A program made the position numbers and the translations under genes. A stretch of 17,177 bases of DNA, taken from contig DATHDM010000274.1 of NCBI GenBank assembly GCA_035319065.1, positions 1 to 17,177 of the forward strand, written 5' to 3'. Source of the stretch: DASPRM01 sp035319065. GTDB lineage: Bacteria > Acidobacteriota > Terriglobia > Terriglobales > Acidobacteriaceae. How positions within the stretch are numbered: position 1 is the first letter of the stretch; each line of letters starts with the position of its first letter. The notes beneath the pieces are model-generated. The model made no database searches, was not told where the DNA came from, and saw nothing but the letters and a program-made list of their open reading frames with translations. Below, in pieces: positions 6,255 through 15,354 of this stretch.

Positions 6255-6632
6255 GTGAACATTGATAAACAATACACACGTGCACTTGTGCTGTTCTGTC
6301 TGGCTTTCGCAGCTGTTCCAACCCAAGCAGCTGAGTCTTGCACGGTCATTCGTGGACGGGCACATCTGTACGGCGGGGACGGTGGGATTCGCATTTGGCA
6401 TGTCGGAACTCACCACGAGTACCTACCCGATGAATCGTCTGGGCACCTCGTGGAGAAATGGCTCGAAGCTGGTGCAGAGGAGTCCGATAGGCATTACGCC
6501 TCCCCTGCCTCCATGGTCTACCTCTTCGCCGATTTCCTCATCTGTCCAACCGAACCCTTCCAAGAGGGCTCCGTACAGCAAGCAAAGGTCAAGAGAGCTT
6601 CTCACCGGCATTACATTCGTGTGCCCGACTAG
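6255..6632 (+). CDS. Small secreted protein of unknown function
   Basis: I do not recognise a named family. The 125-residue product has a signal peptide (hydrophobic 9-20, cleavage after VPTQA at 25). The mature domain is about 100 residues, with two cysteines (29 and 97) that could form a disulfide. Its distinctive stretches are RGRAHLYGGDGGIRIWHVGT, HHEYLPDESS (53-62), VEKWLEAG (66-73) and FADFLICPTEPFQ. The regular hydrophobic pattern and lack of low complexity argue it is real. Start GTG 6255 was chosen because the signal peptide begins there; GTG 6246 is the alternative. AAGTGGA (6244-6250) is a modest ribosome-binding site. It converges on the receptor gene with 55 bp between stop codons and no clear terminator. 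It is the first gene after repeat copy A. Confidence 0.7.
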   Translation: MNIDKQYTRALVLFCLAFAAVPTQAAESCTVIRGRAHLYGGDGGIRIWHVGTHHEYLPDESSGHLVEKWLEAGAEESDRHYASPASMVYLFADFLICPTEPFQEGSVQQAKVKRASHRHYIRVPD

Positions 6633-6687
6633 TTCCCCGCCGCTTCCGCTGACTTGATGGCACGGCAACCAGAGCTGAAACCTCGAT

Positions 6688-9600
6688 TCAGAAATACAAC
6701 TTAGCGGACAACTGCACCTGCCTCGCAGCATCTGCGCTGACGATCTTCCCAAAGTTCGTGCTACTAACATTTCCATTGACCGTTGCTGCTCCGAAGAATT
6801 GGGCATGGTTGAAGAGGTTGAATGCCTCAGCACGGAATTCAAGCGATTTGGATTCCCTCAACACAAAGACCTTGTGCAATGCCATATCGAAGTTCACAAG
6901 ACCGGGACCATAGAAGAAGCGGCGAGGAACATTTCCCATTTGGCCGAGCTCGGGAATACTAAAGAGCGCAGTGTTGAAGGCGGGTCGTCCGTTGCGAGGG
7001 TTCGTGTTGATGGCAAGATTCCCGGGAGCAACATCGAGGGTATCGATCCCATTGTTGTTAATACCGTTCGGGATGGTACCGAGCAGAGAGTTATCGGTGT
7101 TGTTGAAAAGCGTTACCGGTAGTCCAGTGCTGAGACGTGTGACTCCGGAAATGAACCAGCCCTGCGTCCAGCGATTCTCGCTGCGAGCCAGGGCAGCGAT
7201 CGGTAGGTTGTAGTTGTAGCTGGCCACAAAGTTGTGCCGCATATCAAATGCGGAAATCGCTCTGCTTAAGCTTGGGTCGATCGGATTCACCGGCTCCGCC
7301 AAGCTTGATGACTGATCTGTAGACTTCCCGTAGGTGTAAGCAACCAGCAGTTCCAATGACCTGCTCTGGTGGCGCAAGTTCAACTGGAACGCGTTGTAGT
7401 TGGCATTGCCAATCGTCTTCTGATAGGTGATGGCATCGAACTGTGAACTGAAAGGCCTGCGCGAACCTTGCACCGTTTGCCCACTCGGAAGAGTGTAGGG
7501 AGCGCCTTCTCCGAATGGTCCACACACCGGTGTGGCGCCCGCTGCATTAAGAGCTAGACATTCGACGGGACTACCTGGATTCGCCGAAATGAGTACGAGT
7601 TGCCGGTGCGACTGGCTGCCGACATATCCGATGCTCAGCACTGTATTTCTGGCAAGCTCGCGTCTGATGATAAGCGTATAGCTTTCCGTATAAGGCGGGA
7701 CATTCCTGCGATAAAAGGATGGAACGCCGGTGATTGGCAAGAACTGGCTCCAGTTGATCGTTGAGTTGGGATGCTTCGGTGAAGCCCCATAAGCTGGGAT
7801 CGGTTCCGGAAAGGGCTGCAGAACGCTCTGTCCGGTAGCGGCGTTCACAAATGGGTCGGCAAACGTCGGTGGCGCCAAGCTGGTGTAATCGTAGCCGTAC
7901 GGCGGATTGGCGCTCATGATGCCGGCAGAAAGCCCCTCAAATGCAGTGTAGTAGATGCCGTATCCGGCGCGAATGCTGGTCGTGCCAGAGTTTCCAAACA
8001 ACTTATGTGACAAACCGTTTTGAAAATTAGGCGAGTAGGCCAAGCCGATGCGCGGCGCAAAGTTCGTGTGCTTTGTGGGAGCCAAGGTGTTGGGAACGCC
8101 AGGATCGCCTGGGAACACCAGCCCCTGCGGCGCTCCTGGATAGACCACAGACTGCTGGCCGAGTACCAGCGTCTGAAGCTGGTTATATTTTTCATGCCAC
8201 GGCGGCAGCACATCCCAACGCAGACCAAGATTGAGCGTCAGGTTGGACTTCATGCGCCAACTGTCCTGTCCGTACAGCCCGATGTACTTGTTGCGCAGGT
8301 AAAACCTGCCCGAATCAGCCTGGTTATAGGTACTGGGAAGTCCCAACAAAAAATCCGCAAAATCTGATCCGGTTCCCGATCCGGTGAAAGCAAAGGAACC
8401 GTTGTAGGTGGCGTCCGGGTTTATGTTGATCTCGTCTAGATGGAGTCCCCCGCCAAACTTCAACGTGTGTTTGCCGATGACCCTGGAAAAATCATCCGTC
8501 CATTGATAAGTGTTGTTGGCCTCGGTCAACCCGGTAGTATCCACGCCCATGGCGAAGTCGTTAAATTGGACATTCTCAATGCCTTCAATCTGCGGCGCGA
8601 GGACATAGATCGAGGGATTTCCTGCCGCATCAACGAAGCCCTGCGAAACCAGGCTGGGGCCGACACCGCCCTGTGGTTTTCCTACGATGTTCGCGTCTCT
8701 GATGTAGCTGAAGTGAAATTCATTAACCGTGTTGGTCCCAATCGCTTTAGTAAGGCCCAGACTTAATAGTTGGCTCCGGCCAGAGGTGAGCGCATTGAAC
8801 CCGGGAACGCTGGCCCCCCCTTGCGCAGTTGGGTATGGATTATTCATGAAATAATCGTCGAGGAAGTAATAGGCCGAAAGATTCCCCCAGCGCGTGTTCG
8901 CGTCCACCCTCAGCGCGCTCTTGTCGTCACGCAGAGTTTGGTTTTCCGCAGAAGTCGAAAAGAGGTTGCTTCCCTGGTTCGGCTTGGGGATATATGGCAA
9001 AAGATTTTTGGCTGGGGTAGACCAGGCGCTTTGCGGAATGACCGCATAAGGAATGACGCACTCGGTTGTGCTGCTGCAGCCGGAACCATAGTAGCTCTCC
9101 CCCGGAGATACCGTGTAGCCAAGTCTCTGGGAGAGAGAGTTGGCCAAGCCTTGCCCATTGACTTGCCCAGTGAGTTGGTTGGCGAGATCAGCCACATTAC
9201 CGCTGCGGTCCTGCAGCGAGGGAACTGTGATGAGCCCGGTATCGATCCCCTGCGTAAGCCGGGTGCCCTGATAGTCAGCGAAGAAGAACATCTTGTCTTT
9301 CTTGATCGGGCCGCCTAGCGTCCCCCCAAACTGATTCCGATCGTATTTGGCGCGATCGGCAGAGAAATAGTTCCGTGCATCCAGACTGGTGTTGCGTAGA
9401 AACTCGAAAGCGCTGCCGTGAATCTGATTCGTCCCTGATTTGGTCATGACAATGACCTGACCGCCGCTAAAGTTGCCGTACTGGGCGTCGAAGTTGCTCG
9501 TCAAGACCCGGAAGTCCTGGATTGAATCCAGATTCGGGATGACGGCCGTCCCCATGTTGAAGGTTTCTTCCACATTGGCTCCATCGACAAGGAAGCCATT

Positions 9601-10248
9601 TGCGGTTTCTCGCTGGCCACTCACGGACATATTCCCAGCATTCAGATCCCCAGAAGGAGCGGTGCTGGTGCATCCAGACATGAGCACGGCATTGGGCTGT
9701 TGCGAACTAACCGGCACCACGCCCGCCTGCAAAGCCAGTAGGTCGGTGAAACCGCGACCGTTCACAGGAACACTAGTCACGACCCTGCTGCCCAGCGTTT
9801 CGCCTGGCTGCGTAGAGGACAAGTCAATTTGCAGACTGTCACTGGATACCTCAACGGTCGTATTCTCGGAATTAAGAACCAATCGAACATCCACCTTGAT
9901 TCGAGCTGTGGCGTCCACTCTGAGACCAGCCTCAACGTACGGCTTAAATCCCGGAGCCTCGATTCGGAGTCGGTAGTCACCAGGAGCAAGCGCCTGAAAA
10001 CGGTAAGAGCCATCATCGTCGGTGAGGCAATTCTGCTTCTGACCTTCATCCAAGTTCTGAACCGTGACTCTGGCGCCAGTGACAACAGCGCCGCTCGGGT
10101 CAATAACCGTCCCCGAAATGCTGGCCAAGGTTTCTGTCCATCCTGATGAGCACAAGACTGCGAATATGAAGAGAACCGAGATTGAAGAAGCCAGACTTCG
10201 CAGCAGATCGTGGCAGGGAGCCTTGCGTAGGATTAGATTTTGGTACAT
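6688..10248 (-). CDS. Oar-like TonB-dependent outer-membrane receptor with carboxypeptidase-regulatory-like domain
   Basis: This is an 1186-residue outer-membrane beta-barrel protein. Residues 1-42 are a long signal peptide with a hydrophobic core at about 20-34. Residues 43-127 are a carboxypeptidase-regulatory-like beta-sandwich (SISGTVIDPSGAVVTGARV, then DDDGSYRFQALAPGDYRLRI, then GFKPY). A plug domain follows (about 145-285) with VNGRGFTDLLALQAGVVP, FLVDGANVEE, IQDFRVLTSNFDAQYGNFSG and the conserved VIVMTKSGTNQIHGSAFEFL. The remaining ~890 residues form the barrel, with aromatic-ending strands and a C-terminal KLYF typical of outer-membrane insertion. Length and domain order match the Oar/SusC-like receptors abundant in Acidobacteriota, usually thought to import large or complexed substrates. 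The start at 10248 has AAGG 8-11 bases ahead. The gene has its own promoter region with a Fur-like box and a CRP/FNR-like dyad. There is no partner SusD-type gene, and the substrate is unknown. Confidence 0.95.
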   Translation of the reverse strand: MYQNLILRKAPCHDLLRSLASSISVLFIFAVLCSSGWTETLASISGTVIDPSGAVVTGARVTVQNLDEGQKQNCLTDDDGSYRFQALAPGDYRLRIEAPGFKPYVEAGLRVDATARIKVDVRLVLNSENTTVEVSSDSLQIDLSSTQPGETLGSRVVTSVPVNGRGFTDLLALQAGVVPVSSQQPNAVLMSGCTSTAPSGDLNAGNMSVSGQRETANGFLVDGANVEETFNMGTAVIPNLDSIQDFRVLTSNFDAQYGNFSGGQVIVMTKSGTNQIHGSAFEFLRNTSLDARNYFSADRAKYDRNQFGGTLGGPIKKDKMFFFADYQGTRLTQGIDTGLITVPSLQDRSGNVADLANQLTGQVNGQGLANSLSQRLGYTVSPGESYYGSGCSSTTECVIPYAVIPQSAWSTPAKNLLPYIPKPNQGSNLFSTSAENQTLRDDKSALRVDANTRWGNLSAYYFLDDYFMNNPYPTAQGGASVPGFNALTSGRSQLLSLGLTKAIGTNTVNEFHFSYIRDANIVGKPQGGVGPSLVSQGFVDAAGNPSIYVLAPQIEGIENVQFNDFAMGVDTTGLTEANNTYQWTDDFSRVIGKHTLKFGGGLHLDEININPDATYNGSFAFTGSGTGSDFADFLLGLPSTYNQADSGRFYLRNKYIGLYGQDSWRMKSNLTLNLGLRWDVLPPWHEKYNQLQTLVLGQQSVVYPGAPQGLVFPGDPGVPNTLAPTKHTNFAPRIGLAYSPNFQNGLSHKLFGNSGTTSIRAGYGIYYTAFEGLSAGIMSANPPYGYDYTSLAPPTFADPFVNAATGQSVLQPFPEPIPAYGASPKHPNSTINWSQFLPITGVPSFYRRNVPPYTESYTLIIRRELARNTVLSIGYVGSQSHRQLVLISANPGSPVECLALNAAGATPVCGPFGEGAPYTLPSGQTVQGSRRPFSSQFDAITYQKTIGNANYNAFQLNLRHQSRSLELLVAYTYGKSTDQSSSLAEPVNPIDPSLSRAISAFDMRHNFVASYNYNLPIAALARSENRWTQGWFISGVTRLSTGLPVTLFNNTDNSLLGTIPNGINNNGIDTLDVAPGNLAINTNPRNGRPAFNTALFSIPELGQMGNVPRRFFYGPGLVNFDMALHKVFVLRESKSLEFRAEAFNLFNHAQFFGAATVNGNVSSTNFGKIVSADAARQVQLSAKLYF

Positions 10249-10323
10249 TCTTGAGGCCTTTTCTAGTTGCGATTAAGTCGCATATGATCTAAAAAAAACA
10301 ACACCTCAAAGCCCGCGATCAAT

Positions 10324-10352
10324 GAAATTGATTTTCATTTTCATAATGTCAA
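10324..10352 (-). promoter_or_regulatory. Promoter with overlapping Fur-box-like operator for the TonB receptor
   Basis: On the minus strand a perfect -35, TTGACA (10347-10352), is followed 4 bp later by GAAAATGAAAATCAATTTC (10324-10342). This 19-mer matches the classical Fur consensus GATAATGATAATCATTATC at 15 of 19 positions. The box fills the whole -35 to -10 interval, the usual place for Fur repression. The -10 itself is weak (AATTTC at 17-bp spacing). The leader to the ATG at 10248 is about 70 nt. It contains a small hairpin, TGCGA-TTAAG-TCGCA, at 10268-10282. Confidence 0.55.
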
Positions 10353-10369
10353 ATAGCTGTTCAGCATTC

Positions 10370-10385
10370 TGTGACAGAGGTCACC
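10370..10385. promoter_or_regulatory. CRP/FNR-like dyad upstream of the receptor promoter
   Basis: TGTGA, six bases, then TCACC matches the CRP consensus TGTGA-N6-TCACA at 9 of 10 fixed positions. Its centre lies at about -60.5 relative to the start predicted from the TTGACA element, which is the spacing of a class I activator site. The regulator is inferred, not seen. Confidence 0.4.
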
Positions 10386-10637
10386 CTTCAGCGTGTCTCC
10401 TGATAGAGTCTAGTAGGTGGACCGGACGGTCCCGCCGGAATGGGTGAGCGGCTCACCGGTGCCTGCGGAGCCAGCCGCGCTCACTCGGACGCAAAAAGCA
10501 TCGAGATGATCGACTCTCGGGATAGTGCAGGGAAATTCTCGCTGACCATGGCCGTTTCTCAAGTCATTCTGATTGCAACGCAACAGAACTCAGATCTAAC
10601 TCGGGGTGATCGGATTAAGGGGGACGCGTTCTGCGCC

Positions 10638-13600
10638 TTAGTCTCCTGCCGCGGGGGAAGGCGCAGCCGGCAGCACTCCCGTCTCGGGCTCTTTGCTGGC
10701 CCCGGACCACTTCTCGACCATATAAAAGATTCCCGGCACGAAGAAGATTCCAATCGCGCTGGCAGCTATCATTCCTCCGATCACCGTGGTTCCCATTATC
10801 TGGCGAGCTACCGAACCAGCGCCGCTGGCCGTCCAGAGCGGAACACAGCCGAGAATAAACGCGAACGATGTCATTAATATCGGCCGCAGGCGCAGTCGAG
10901 CCCCTTCCAGCGCGGCTGCGTCCAAAGGTTTTCCAGCCTCGTGCTGATCCTTGGCGAACTCTACGATCAAAATCGCGTTCTTGGCCGCCAGGCCGATCAG
11001 CATGATCAGCCCGATCTGCGAATAAATATCGGTCTCGATCTGGACCATGTAGGGCGGCAGGAAAACGCCCATCAGCACACGGCGCAACCACAGGATGGCA
11101 AAAGCCCCAAACACGGCTACCGGTGTGCTCAGCAATACGCTGAAAGGCAGCGTCCAGCTTTCGTACAGTGCGGCAAGAATCAGGAACACAAACAACAGCG
11201 AGAGCCCAAAGATCGCTGCCGCGGGAACTCCCTCTCGAGCTTTCTGCTCCTGAAAGGAAATCCCGGAGTAATCGAAACCCATCTCACGCGGCATCGTCTG
11301 CTTGAAAACCTCCTCAAGCGCGGCGGTAGCTTGATCCGCGCTGAAGCCCGCCGCCGCGCTGCCGTTGATTTGCGCGCAGCGGTACTCGTTGAAACGCATA
11401 GTAAATTCTGGACCGAGACGCGGATGGATGGTGGTGAGGGTCGAGAGCGGGACCTGTTCTCCCTTATTGTTGCGCACGTAGAACCGGCCCACATTCGCCG
11501 CGCTGGCACGGTCATCGCTTTCAGCCTCGATGTACACCTGCCACTGCCGGCCGAAGCGATTGAAGTAGTTGATGAAATACCCTCCCATAAAAGCCTGGAT
11601 CGTGCGGTAGACATCGCTGAGATTGACGCCTTGCTTCAAAACCTTGTCCCGGTCCACGTCCACGAAGTCCTGGGGAACACTGGGCAGGAATGTCGTGCTG
11701 AGATTGCCGATCTCAGGCCGCTTCCGCGCCGCTTCTAGAAAGGTACTTACGTTCTTGGAGAGGAACTGAATGTCTCCTCCCGAGCGGTCTTCGAGGATAA
11801 ATGTGAATCCGCCCGAGGTGCCGACGCCCGGAATCGCAGGCGGAGAGAAACTGAAAGCAATTCCCGTAGGCAGCTGGCTCAACTCCTTATTGAGATGCGC
11901 CTTGATCGCCTGAAATTGCTCAGCCCTGGTCGTGCGCTCGCCCCACGGCTGCAGGGTCAGCACAATGAAAGCGTTGTAGCTGGTACGAACAAAACTGAGC
12001 AGGCTGAAGCCTACAACGGTGGTTGTGTACTTAACCCCGGGCGTCTTGGCCAAAATGTCTTCTATCTGCGCGGCGGCCTTCGAAGTGCGCTCCAACGCAG
12101 CCCCGTTGGGCAGTTGCAGGTTGATATACGCATAGCCCTGATCTTCATCCGGCAGGAAGCTCGATGGCACGCGACTGGCAAAAAAACCGGCTGCGACGCA
12201 AGACGCGATCAGCAATACCGCCACCACGGCTGTCTTCTTGAGCAGCACGCCGCTCCAACGGACATAACCTTCGTTGCCCCGGTCGAATATATGGTTGAAC
12301 CAATCGAAGAATCTGCGCAGCAAGCCATGACTCTCTTCGCGTCGGCGAAGCAGCAGCGCTGCTAACGCCGGGCTGAGAGTAAGCGCGTTAAACGCAGAGA
12401 GAATGACTGAAATGGCGATTGTGACCGCGAACTGCTGATAGAGCCTGCCCGTGATTCCCGGAATGAAGGCGGTGGGCACGAATACGGCAGAGAGAACCAG
12501 CGCGATTCCCACCACCGGACCCGACAGCTCCTCCATCGCTTTTAACGCCGCATTCTTTGGAGTCATCCCCTCCTCGATGTGCCGCTCAACGCCCTCGACC
12601 ACCACAATGGCGTCATCCACCACGAGCCCAATCGCCAGCACTAAACCAAAAAGAGAAAGGGTGTTAACCGAAAAACCGAACAGCGGGAAGAATACGAACG
12701 TGCCCACCAGTGAAACAGGCACTGCCAGGAGTGGAATCAGCGTAGAACGCCAGCTCTGAAGAAACAGGTAAACAACGATGATTACGAGTACCAGTGCTAT
12801 CACCAGTGTCTCGACAATTTCCTTAATCCCCTCCGTCACGGAAAGCGTCGTGTCCAGGGAAATGGCGAAGTCCATGTCCTCGGGGAAGCGCTCCTTCATT
12901 TGCGCCACGAGTTTCTTGACCCCGGCCGCAGCATCCACCGCATTGGATCCGGGTAACTGGTAAGCCGCTATGATGGCGCCGGGTTTTCCGTTAAAGCGCC
13001 CGTGAACGCTGTAGTCCTGCGCGCCCAGTTCGATGCGGGCCACGTCGCGGACCCGCACCGTTCCACCATCCGGAGTTTCACGGATCACGATCCTGCCGAA
13101 CTCCTCCGGCGAAACCAGCCGGCCCTGGGCGAGAACGGTGTGGGTAAATTCCTGACCCTTAGGAGCGGGTTCACCTCCTGCTTTCCCCGCGGGATTCACC
13201 GTATTTTGCGCCTGAATAGCGCTGACAATCTCCGGGACGGTGATGCCGAGTTTGGCCAGCGTGTCAGGTTTCACCCAAAGCCGCATGGCATATTGGCCAG
13301 AGCCGAATACCTGAACGTTGCCGATACCCGGCGAGCGCAGAATGGGATCGGTGAGGTTAATGTATGCGTAGTTCGCTAGAAAGTTGGCATCGTAGGTGCC
13401 ATGTGGAGAGTAAAGAGCAATCCACATAAGGGGCGCGGTGACCGACTTTCGAACCGTGACTCCATAATTCGTAACGTCCACCGGGAGCTGCGATGCGGCC
13501 TGTGTTTCCCGCGATTGCGTGAGGATAAAGTCGGTATTCGGATCGGTTCTTACATCAAAATCCACAATCAGGCTGGTGGTGGAGTTAGCCGTAGCGTTGA

Positions 13601-13841
13601 GCGAATACATGTAATTCATGTTGTCCACCCCGTTCATTTGCTGCTCGATTGGGGTAGCAACCGCTTGCTCCAGAGTCTGTGCATCCGCTCCAACATAGGT
13701 CGCGAGTACTTGAATTTCCGGCGGAGTGATATTGGGAAACTGCGCGACCGGCAACGGTAGGATGGTGAGGCCGCCGACCAGCACAATAATGATGGAGATC
13801 ACCATGGCGACGATAGGTCGATTGATGAAGAACTTCGACAT
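10638..13841 (-). CDS. RND efflux permease, HAE1 family (AcrB/MexB-like)
   Basis: This is a 1067-residue inner-membrane proton/drug antiporter. The N-terminus MSKFFINRPIVAMVISIIIV is characteristic. Twelve membrane spans are expected in two halves, each with a large periplasmic loop. The proton-relay aspartates Asp409-Asp410 sit in GLVLAIGLVVDDAIVVVEGV (TM4), and the partner lysine Lys954 in IMLIGLAAKNAILIVEF (TM10), so it should be active. Porter-domain landmarks include PPEIQVLATYVGADAQTLEQ (40-59) and GVDNMNYMYS (71-80). Length is normal for the family. It starts 6 bp after the adaptor gene stop with no clear ribosome-binding site, so translation is likely coupled to the adaptor. It would assemble as a trimer with the adaptor and an outer-membrane channel. 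The substrate class cannot be fixed; HAE1 pumps usually export hydrophobic or amphiphilic compounds such as drugs and plant phenolics. Confidence 0.97.
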   Translation of the reverse strand: MSKFFINRPIVAMVISIIIVLVGGLTILPLPVAQFPNITPPEIQVLATYVGADAQTLEQAVATPIEQQMNGVDNMNYMYSLNATANSTTSLIVDFDVRTDPNTDFILTQSRETQAASQLPVDVTNYGVTVRKSVTAPLMWIALYSPHGTYDANFLANYAYINLTDPILRSPGIGNVQVFGSGQYAMRLWVKPDTLAKLGITVPEIVSAIQAQNTVNPAGKAGGEPAPKGQEFTHTVLAQGRLVSPEEFGRIVIRETPDGGTVRVRDVARIELGAQDYSVHGRFNGKPGAIIAAYQLPGSNAVDAAAGVKKLVAQMKERFPEDMDFAISLDTTLSVTEGIKEIVETLVIALVLVIIVVYLFLQSWRSTLIPLLAVPVSLVGTFVFFPLFGFSVNTLSLFGLVLAIGLVVDDAIVVVEGVERHIEEGMTPKNAALKAMEELSGPVVGIALVLSAVFVPTAFIPGITGRLYQQFAVTIAISVILSAFNALTLSPALAALLLRRREESHGLLRRFFDWFNHIFDRGNEGYVRWSGVLLKKTAVVAVLLIASCVAAGFFASRVPSSFLPDEDQGYAYINLQLPNGAALERTSKAAAQIEDILAKTPGVKYTTTVVGFSLLSFVRTSYNAFIVLTLQPWGERTTRAEQFQAIKAHLNKELSQLPTGIAFSFSPPAIPGVGTSGGFTFILEDRSGGDIQFLSKNVSTFLEAARKRPEIGNLSTTFLPSVPQDFVDVDRDKVLKQGVNLSDVYRTIQAFMGGYFINYFNRFGRQWQVYIEAESDDRASAANVGRFYVRNNKGEQVPLSTLTTIHPRLGPEFTMRFNEYRCAQINGSAAAGFSADQATAALEEVFKQTMPREMGFDYSGISFQEQKAREGVPAAAIFGLSLLFVFLILAALYESWTLPFSVLLSTPVAVFGAFAILWLRRVLMGVFLPPYMVQIETDIYSQIGLIMLIGLAAKNAILIVEFAKDQHEAGKPLDAAALEGARLRLRPILMTSFAFILGCVPLWTASGAGSVARQIMGTTVIGGMIAASAIGIFFVPGIFYMVEKWSGASKEPETGVLPAAPSPAAGD

Positions 13842-13847
13842 GGGATA

Positions 13848-15053
13848 TTACTGTTTGGCTTCCACCGCAAATGGCTTGGGACTCACGCGAATACCCGTCC
13901 GCATTCGCTGCACCCCTTCAGCTACGACTTTTTCTCCCGGACTTAAACCGCTGGTTATGATCCATCGATTCCCGACGCGGTCGCCAACGCTGACGGTACG
14001 AACCGTGACCTTGTTTTCATTGTTTACAACCGCTACCTGGTATCCTCCCTGGAGCTCTGACACCGCGCGTTGAGGAACCAGCAAAGCATCATGCTGCATG
14101 TTGATGACTGCCCTGACTTTCGCATAGCCGCCTGGCCGCAAAACGTTGTTGGGATTGGGGAACAGCCCGGCAAGGCGAATGGCGCCCGTGCTCTCATTGA
14201 CCGAACGATCCGCAAAGTAAAAGCTGCCATCGTAGGGATAGGTAGAGCCGTCCGCCAAAATCAATTGCAGATGTAACGCTTTGTCAGCCTCCAGGCGGCT
14301 GGTTTCTGTCGGAAATCGCTTCCGCCATGCCAGGTAACGAGGCTCGCTGACAGTGAAGAAAACTTTGATTGGGTCCACTGTGGAAACCGATGTGACTACG
14401 CCGCTCGCCGGCGTTACCAGAGCACCCACTTGTAGCTGCGCCTGGCCGGCAATGCCGTCAATAGGTGCAACCAGCCGAGTGAAGCCAAGGTTAATTTTCG
14501 CGGTTTCGAGTGCGGCCTCCGCCGTCTTGATCTGAGCTCTGGCCGTTTCCACCGTCGCCATCGCCGCGAGATTGGCTTGCACTGCGTTGTCGAGATCCTG
14601 CTGGGGGATGGCTTCCATCTTTGCCAGGGGCGTGTAGCGCTTCACATCGAGCTCCGTCTTGCCTTGCACTGCAACCGCATTTGCCAGCGCGGCCTTCGCT
14701 TGCGCGAGTTGGCCCTCGGCCTGATCCAACGCTGCCTGAAAAGGCCGCGGATCAATTTGGAAGAGAAGCTGACCTTGCTTGACGGACGCGCCTTCCTGGT
14801 ACTCCTGCTTTTGCAGGTATCCTGTAACTTCCGCTCTCACATCGGCATTCACCAGGCCATCGAGCGTGCCGATCCACTCTCCATAAATCGGAACATCCTC
14901 CTGCACAACCTGTGCGACTTCCACATCCGGCGAAGCGGCCGGTTGTGCTCCTAACGCGTGCCGGTAAGGACGAATCGCTCCAATGATCAGTCCCACGACG
15001 ATTACGAAAAGCACTCCCCCGATCACCAGATAGCTTTTTGGAATCCTGCTCAT
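13848..15053 (-). CDS. RND periplasmic adaptor (membrane fusion protein, AcrA/MexA-like)
   Basis: This is a 401-residue adaptor that links the RND permease to an outer-membrane channel. An N-terminal membrane anchor (about 8-28) replaces the lipobox cysteine of AcrA/MexA. A first lipoyl half (67-100) carries VRAEVTGYLQKQEYQEGASV and LLFQIDPRPF. The coiled-coil hairpin (about 101-186) is rich in Ala/Gln. The second lipoyl half (187-225) has LGFTRLVAPIDGIAGQAQLQ. The beta-barrel (226-318) and membrane-proximal domain (320-390, ALLVPQRAVSELQGGYQVAV) complete the usual order. It is first in the operon; the start ATG 15053 has GGAGA 5 bases upstream. The permease gene follows 6 bp downstream. No TolC/OprM-type gene and no TetR-type repressor lies beside it. 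Confidence 0.96.
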   Translation of the reverse strand: MSRIPKSYLVIGGVLFVIVVGLIIGAIRPYRHALGAQPAASPDVEVAQVVQEDVPIYGEWIGTLDGLVNADVRAEVTGYLQKQEYQEGASVKQGQLLFQIDPRPFQAALDQAEGQLAQAKAALANAVAVQGKTELDVKRYTPLAKMEAIPQQDLDNAVQANLAAMATVETARAQIKTAEAALETAKINLGFTRLVAPIDGIAGQAQLQVGALVTPASGVVTSVSTVDPIKVFFTVSEPRYLAWRKRFPTETSRLEADKALHLQLILADGSTYPYDGSFYFADRSVNESTGAIRLAGLFPNPNNVLRPGGYAKVRAVINMQHDALLVPQRAVSELQGGYQVAVVNNENKVTVRTVSVGDRVGNRWIITSGLSPGEKVVAEGVQRMRTGIRVSPKPFAVEAKQ

Positions 15054-15354
15054 GTTGGTCTCCAGCAGGCTGCTCTTGAAAGGGACTTATTCTACCGCTG
15101 TTCAGTCAACCGCGCTCGGGTGCGGAGCAGCCGTTTTTGCCGGCCCCTGCTGTCCTGCAAGATGAGATCATTCCGATTCGCGATTCGAAATCTGCCGCAA
15201 CGCGTGCGCCGCTGCACAGAATAGGCAGGCGTGCGGTCGAGCTTTTCAGAACAACGAAAGAGCAATGCCGGCCCGGGGCAGTCTATTCCCCACGCCCTCG
15301 AGGGTGTGCTGTCCGAGCGCGCGGGGGCGCTCTCAGCGAGTCGCTTTCCCTCTT

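Larger units (their letters stand above)
10249..10637. other. 389-bp intergenic region between RND permease and receptor genes
   Basis: No gene is supported. Besides the Fur-like and CRP-like sites it holds two further perfect dyads: GGACC-GGAC-GGTCC (10419-10432) and GGTGAGC-G-GCTCACC (10443-10457). A weak hairpin, CGAGA...TCTCG (about 10501-10518), followed on the minus strand by CTTTTTGC, could end RND operon transcription. The rest shows nothing recognisable. Confidence 0.6.

Noticed and set aside
10440..10877. A 145-codon plus frame
   Set aside because: Most of it is antisense to the end of the RND permease and the rest crosses intergenic dyads; there is no ribosome-binding site.
15089..15109. 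TTGACT and TAGAAT as a promoter for the RND operon
   Set aside because: The spacing is only 9 bp, too short for a sigma-70 promoter.
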